DNA from: an uncultured Alphaproteobacteria bacterium
Lineage (GTDB): Bacteria; Pseudomonadota; Alphaproteobacteria; Caulobacterales; Caulobacteraceae
Length of the DNA stretch: 7,005 nt
Reading direction: 5' to 3'
NCBI GenBank assembly: GCA_903933475.1
Contig: CAIZKE010000276.1
Location: 1 to 7,005 of the forward strand
Below are positions 5,646 through 7,005 of this stretch, piece after piece (the first letter of the stretch is position 1; each line of letters opens with the position of its first letter). A program made the position numbers and the translations under genes. The notes beneath the pieces were generated by a model. That model saw nothing but the letters and a program-made list of their open reading frames with translations. It made no database searches and had not been told where the DNA came from.

Positions 5646-6785
5646 TACGAGGGCTTTGAGAAGGCGCTGGAGGCGGCGGTGGCCTCCGGGCGCATCGCCG
5701 GTGTCGTGGCGGCCGTAACGGACCGGGACGGCGTGACCTACACCCGCGAGGCGGGGGTGCGGCAGGCCGGTGTGCCGGCGGCCATGACCCAGGATACGAT
5801 CTTCTGGCTGGCCAGCATGACCAAGGCGGTGGTCTCGGTTGCGGCCCTGCGGGAGGTGGAGGCGGGCCGGCTCAGCCTCGACGGCGACCTGTCGGGCCTC
5901 CTGCCCGAATTTGCCGACCTGAAGGTGCTTGAGGGCTTTGGCGAGGATGGCACCCCGCGCCTGCGCCCGGCCCGGCGGGCTCCGACCCTTCGCGATCTCC
6001 TGACCCACACCTCGGGCTTTGGCTATGCCTTCCTGAGCGGGGACCTCACCCGATGGCATCGGGTGACCGGGGCCGCCGATCCGAACGGGGGCGCCAGGTC
6101 GGCGCATGTCCTGCCCCTGCTGCACGATCCAGGCGAGGCCTGGAGCTACGGGATCGGTATCGATTGGGCGGGCCTGGCCGTGGAGGCCGCCAGCGGCCAG
6201 CGCCTGGACGCCTACCTCAACGACCACATCCTCGGCCCCCTGGGCATGACGGACACCGGCTTCGCCCCCGTGGACCCGGAGCGGCGGGCCACCGCCCACC
6301 TGCGGGTCGAGGGAACCCTCTTCCCGGCCCCGACTCCCCCTGGCGGAACCGAGGCCGAGGTCCTGTCCGGCGGCGGCGGCCTGCATGGCACGGCGCCAGA
6401 CTACATCCGTTTCCTGCGCATGCTGCTGAACGGCGGTGCGCTGGACGGCGCCCGGATCCTGCAGCCCGAGACCGTGCGGTCCCTCAGCGAGGTGCAGACG
6501 GGATCCCTCAAGGCCGGGGCCTTCAAGACTGCCAACGGCGCCCTGACCACCGACTTCGACCTCTATCCGGACATGCTGACCGGCCATGGCCTCGCTTCCG
6601 TTGTCACCCCGGAGGCGACGAAGCAGGGCCGCAGGCCCGGCGCCCTGAACTGGGCGGGAATCTTCAACACCTACTTCTGGGCAGATCCCGAAGCGGGCAA
6701 GGCCGGCGTCCTGCTGACCCAGCTCATGCCCTTTGGCGACCCGGACGTCCTTGTCCTGCTGAGGTCTCTGGAGAGGGGCGACTGA
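5643..6785 (+). CDS. Beta-lactamase-fold serine hydrolase, family VIII carboxylesterase-like, 380 residues
   Basis: Translation from GTG 5643 gives an N-terminus without a signal peptide, so the protein should be cytoplasmic. The class C beta-lactamase/penicillin-binding fold is shown by ASMTK with nucleophile Ser58 and Lys61 (SxxK), TLRDLLTHTSGFGY (115-128), the second motif WSYGIG with Tyr169 (Gly-Ile replace the x-Asn of true beta-lactamases), GPLGMTDTGF (198-207) and SGGGGLHGTAPDYIRF (242-257). Near the C-terminus Trp337-Ala338-Gly339 matches the WxG motif that family VIII esterases (EstB type) carry in place of the lactamase KTG. This combination points to an esterase, not an antibiotic-resistance enzyme. 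The gene starts 14 bases after the acyl-CoA dehydrogenase and is surely co-transcribed, consistent with releasing an acid or alcohol from an ester that then enters CoA-linked oxidation. Length is normal for the family and no damage is seen. Confidence 0.88.
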   Translation: MYEGFEKALEAAVASGRIAGVVAAVTDRDGVTYTREAGVRQAGVPAAMTQDTIFWLASMTKAVVSVAALREVEAGRLSLDGDLSGLLPEFADLKVLEGFGEDGTPRLRPARRAPTLRDLLTHTSGFGYAFLSGDLTRWHRVTGAADPNGGARSAHVLPLLHDPGEAWSYGIGIDWAGLAVEAASGQRLDAYLNDHILGPLGMTDTGFAPVDPERRATAHLRVEGTLFPAPTPPGGTEAEVLSGGGGLHGTAPDYIRFLRMLLNGGALDGARILQPETVRSLSEVQTGSLKAGAFKTANGALTTDFDLYPDMLTGHGLASVVTPEATKQGRRPGALNWAGIFNTYFWADPEAGKAGVLLTQLMPFGDPDVLVLLRSLERGD

Positions 6786-6811
6786 GGCGAGCGCCGGTGA
6801 CCCCCTCCGTC

Positions 6812-6829
6812 CCGGGGCCTTCGCCCCGG
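6812..6829 (+). terminator. Strong hairpin after the esterase gene
   Basis: CCGGGGC (6812-6818), loop CTTC, GCCCCGG (6823-6829) form a perfect 7-bp all-GC stem with a four-base loop, 26 bases past the stop of the operon's last gene. No T tract follows. It probably ends or protects the transcript, but it is also part of the repeat-rich segment described separately. Confidence 0.45.
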
Positions 6830-6833
6830 TCCA

Positions 6834-6851
6834 CCTCCCCCTGGGGGGAGG
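6834..6851. repeat. C-rich/G-rich inverted repeat
   Basis: CCTCCCCC (6834-6841) and GGGGGAGG (6844-6851) form a perfect 8-bp inverted repeat with a two-base centre. It includes most of the first copy of the 19-base direct repeat. Palindromes of this CCTCCCCC/GGGGGAGG type are, as far as I recall, scattered between genes in many alphaproteobacterial genomes. Confidence 0.6.
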
Positions 6852-6855
6852 AATT
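6837..6855 (+). repeat. 19-base direct repeat, copy 1
   Basis: The sequence CCCCCTGGGGGGAGGAATT occurs here and again, identically, 110 bases downstream, in the same orientation. Both copies are in non-coding DNA. The flanks differ: copy 1 continues AGGGAGTG and is preceded by CACCT. Confidence 0.8.
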
Positions 6856-6875
6856 AGGGAGTGATTGCTGGAGGT

Positions 6876-6890
6876 CCCGGCGGAGCCGGG
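6876..6890. repeat. GC hairpin inside the intergenic repeat segment
   Basis: CCCGGC (6876-6881), loop GGA, GCCGGG (6885-6890) form a perfect 6-bp stem. It sits between the two copies of the 19-base repeat. Read on the minus strand, CTCACCCGGCTCCGCCGGGACCT is a string I associate with dispersed non-coding repeats in alphaproteobacteria. Confidence 0.5.
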
Positions 6891-6946
6891 TGAGGGGGGC
6901 AGCTGAGATGCCGTTGACCCCCACCCTCCCGCAGCGCGCGCCACCA

Positions 6947-6965
6947 CCCCCTGGGGGGAGGAATT
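6947..6965 (+). repeat. 19-base direct repeat, copy 2
   Basis: This copy is identical over 19 bases to 6837-6855. Its left flank is CCACCA in place of CCACCT, so the inverted repeat is shortened here (CCCCC/GGGGG instead of CCTCCCCC/GGGGGAGG). The segment continues as intergenic DNA to the right edge, where TCGGGC (6981-6986) and GCCCGA (6994-6999) form another small stem. Confidence 0.8.
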
Positions 6966-7005
6966 GGCGTCTGCAGCGCTTCGGGCGGGACTAGCCCGAG
7001 ATCGC

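Noticed and set aside
5643..6785. Reading the serine hydrolase as a beta-lactamase resistance gene
   Set aside because: There is no signal peptide, the Y-x-N motif is Y-G-I and WxG replaces KTG, as in esterases. It also sits in a metabolic operon.
5568..6947. 459-residue minus-strand open frame opposite the esterase
   Set aside because: It is antisense to a gene with SxxK, Tyr and WxG motifs, and its translation is low-complexity. It also runs through the repeat region.
6966..7005. Possible 3' end of a minus-strand gene (TAG at 6993-6991) or of an RNA gene at the right edge
   Set aside because: Only about 40 bases are visible. The stem TCGGGC/GCCCGA is short, and no codon pattern or RNA consensus can be judged.

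Overview
The window is GC-rich, GC3-biased DNA with GTG alongside ATG starts, purine-rich Shine-Dalgarno sites and long spurious antisense frames. Gene content (a DjlA/TerB-type J-domain end, an acyl-CoA dehydrogenase, a family VIII-type esterase) and the C-rich/G-rich intergenic inverted repeats suggest an alphaproteobacterium. Caulobacterales (Caulobacter/Phenylobacterium type) is the best guess. That placement is inference; no rRNA or other marker gene is present.

Layout. (1) Bases 1-291, plus strand: C-terminal end of a J-domain protein that enters from the left edge. (2) Bases 305-3445, minus strand: a block of probably exported proteins. In transcription order it holds a HET-C/zinc-phospholipase-C-like protein with a signal sequence, an alpha/beta-hydrolase lipoprotein whose ATG overlaps the upstream stop (TGATG), a small cysteine-rich lipoprotein after a 147-base gap, and a doubtful 41-codon membrane-peptide frame with no canonical start. 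(3) Bases 3446-3697: divergent intergenic region with a TTCAC direct repeat and a possible plus-strand promoter. (4) Bases 3698-4012, plus: a small integral membrane protein. (5) Bases 4101-6785, plus: three tightly spaced genes (gaps of 16 and 14 bases), each with a clear Shine-Dalgarno site: an ABM-fold monooxygenase-like protein, an acyl-CoA dehydrogenase and a beta-lactamase-fold (family VIII type) serine hydrolase. (6) Bases 6786-7005: intergenic DNA with three hairpins and a 19-base direct repeat, probably a terminator region plus a dispersed repeat element.

How the genes may work together. The plus-strand trio looks like a small catabolic operon in which an ester is hydrolysed, its CoA thioester is oxidised, and the small ABM protein acts on a quinone or aromatic. 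The substrate cannot be read from sequence. On the minus strand, the coupled secreted metal-site protein and lipoprotein hydrolase look like an envelope or extracytoplasmic lipid/ester-processing pair. That pair is the least familiar element here and the best candidate for an undescribed system. No CRISPR array, transposase, phage gene, tRNA or rRNA was seen. No stretch over 300 bases lacks a candidate gene.
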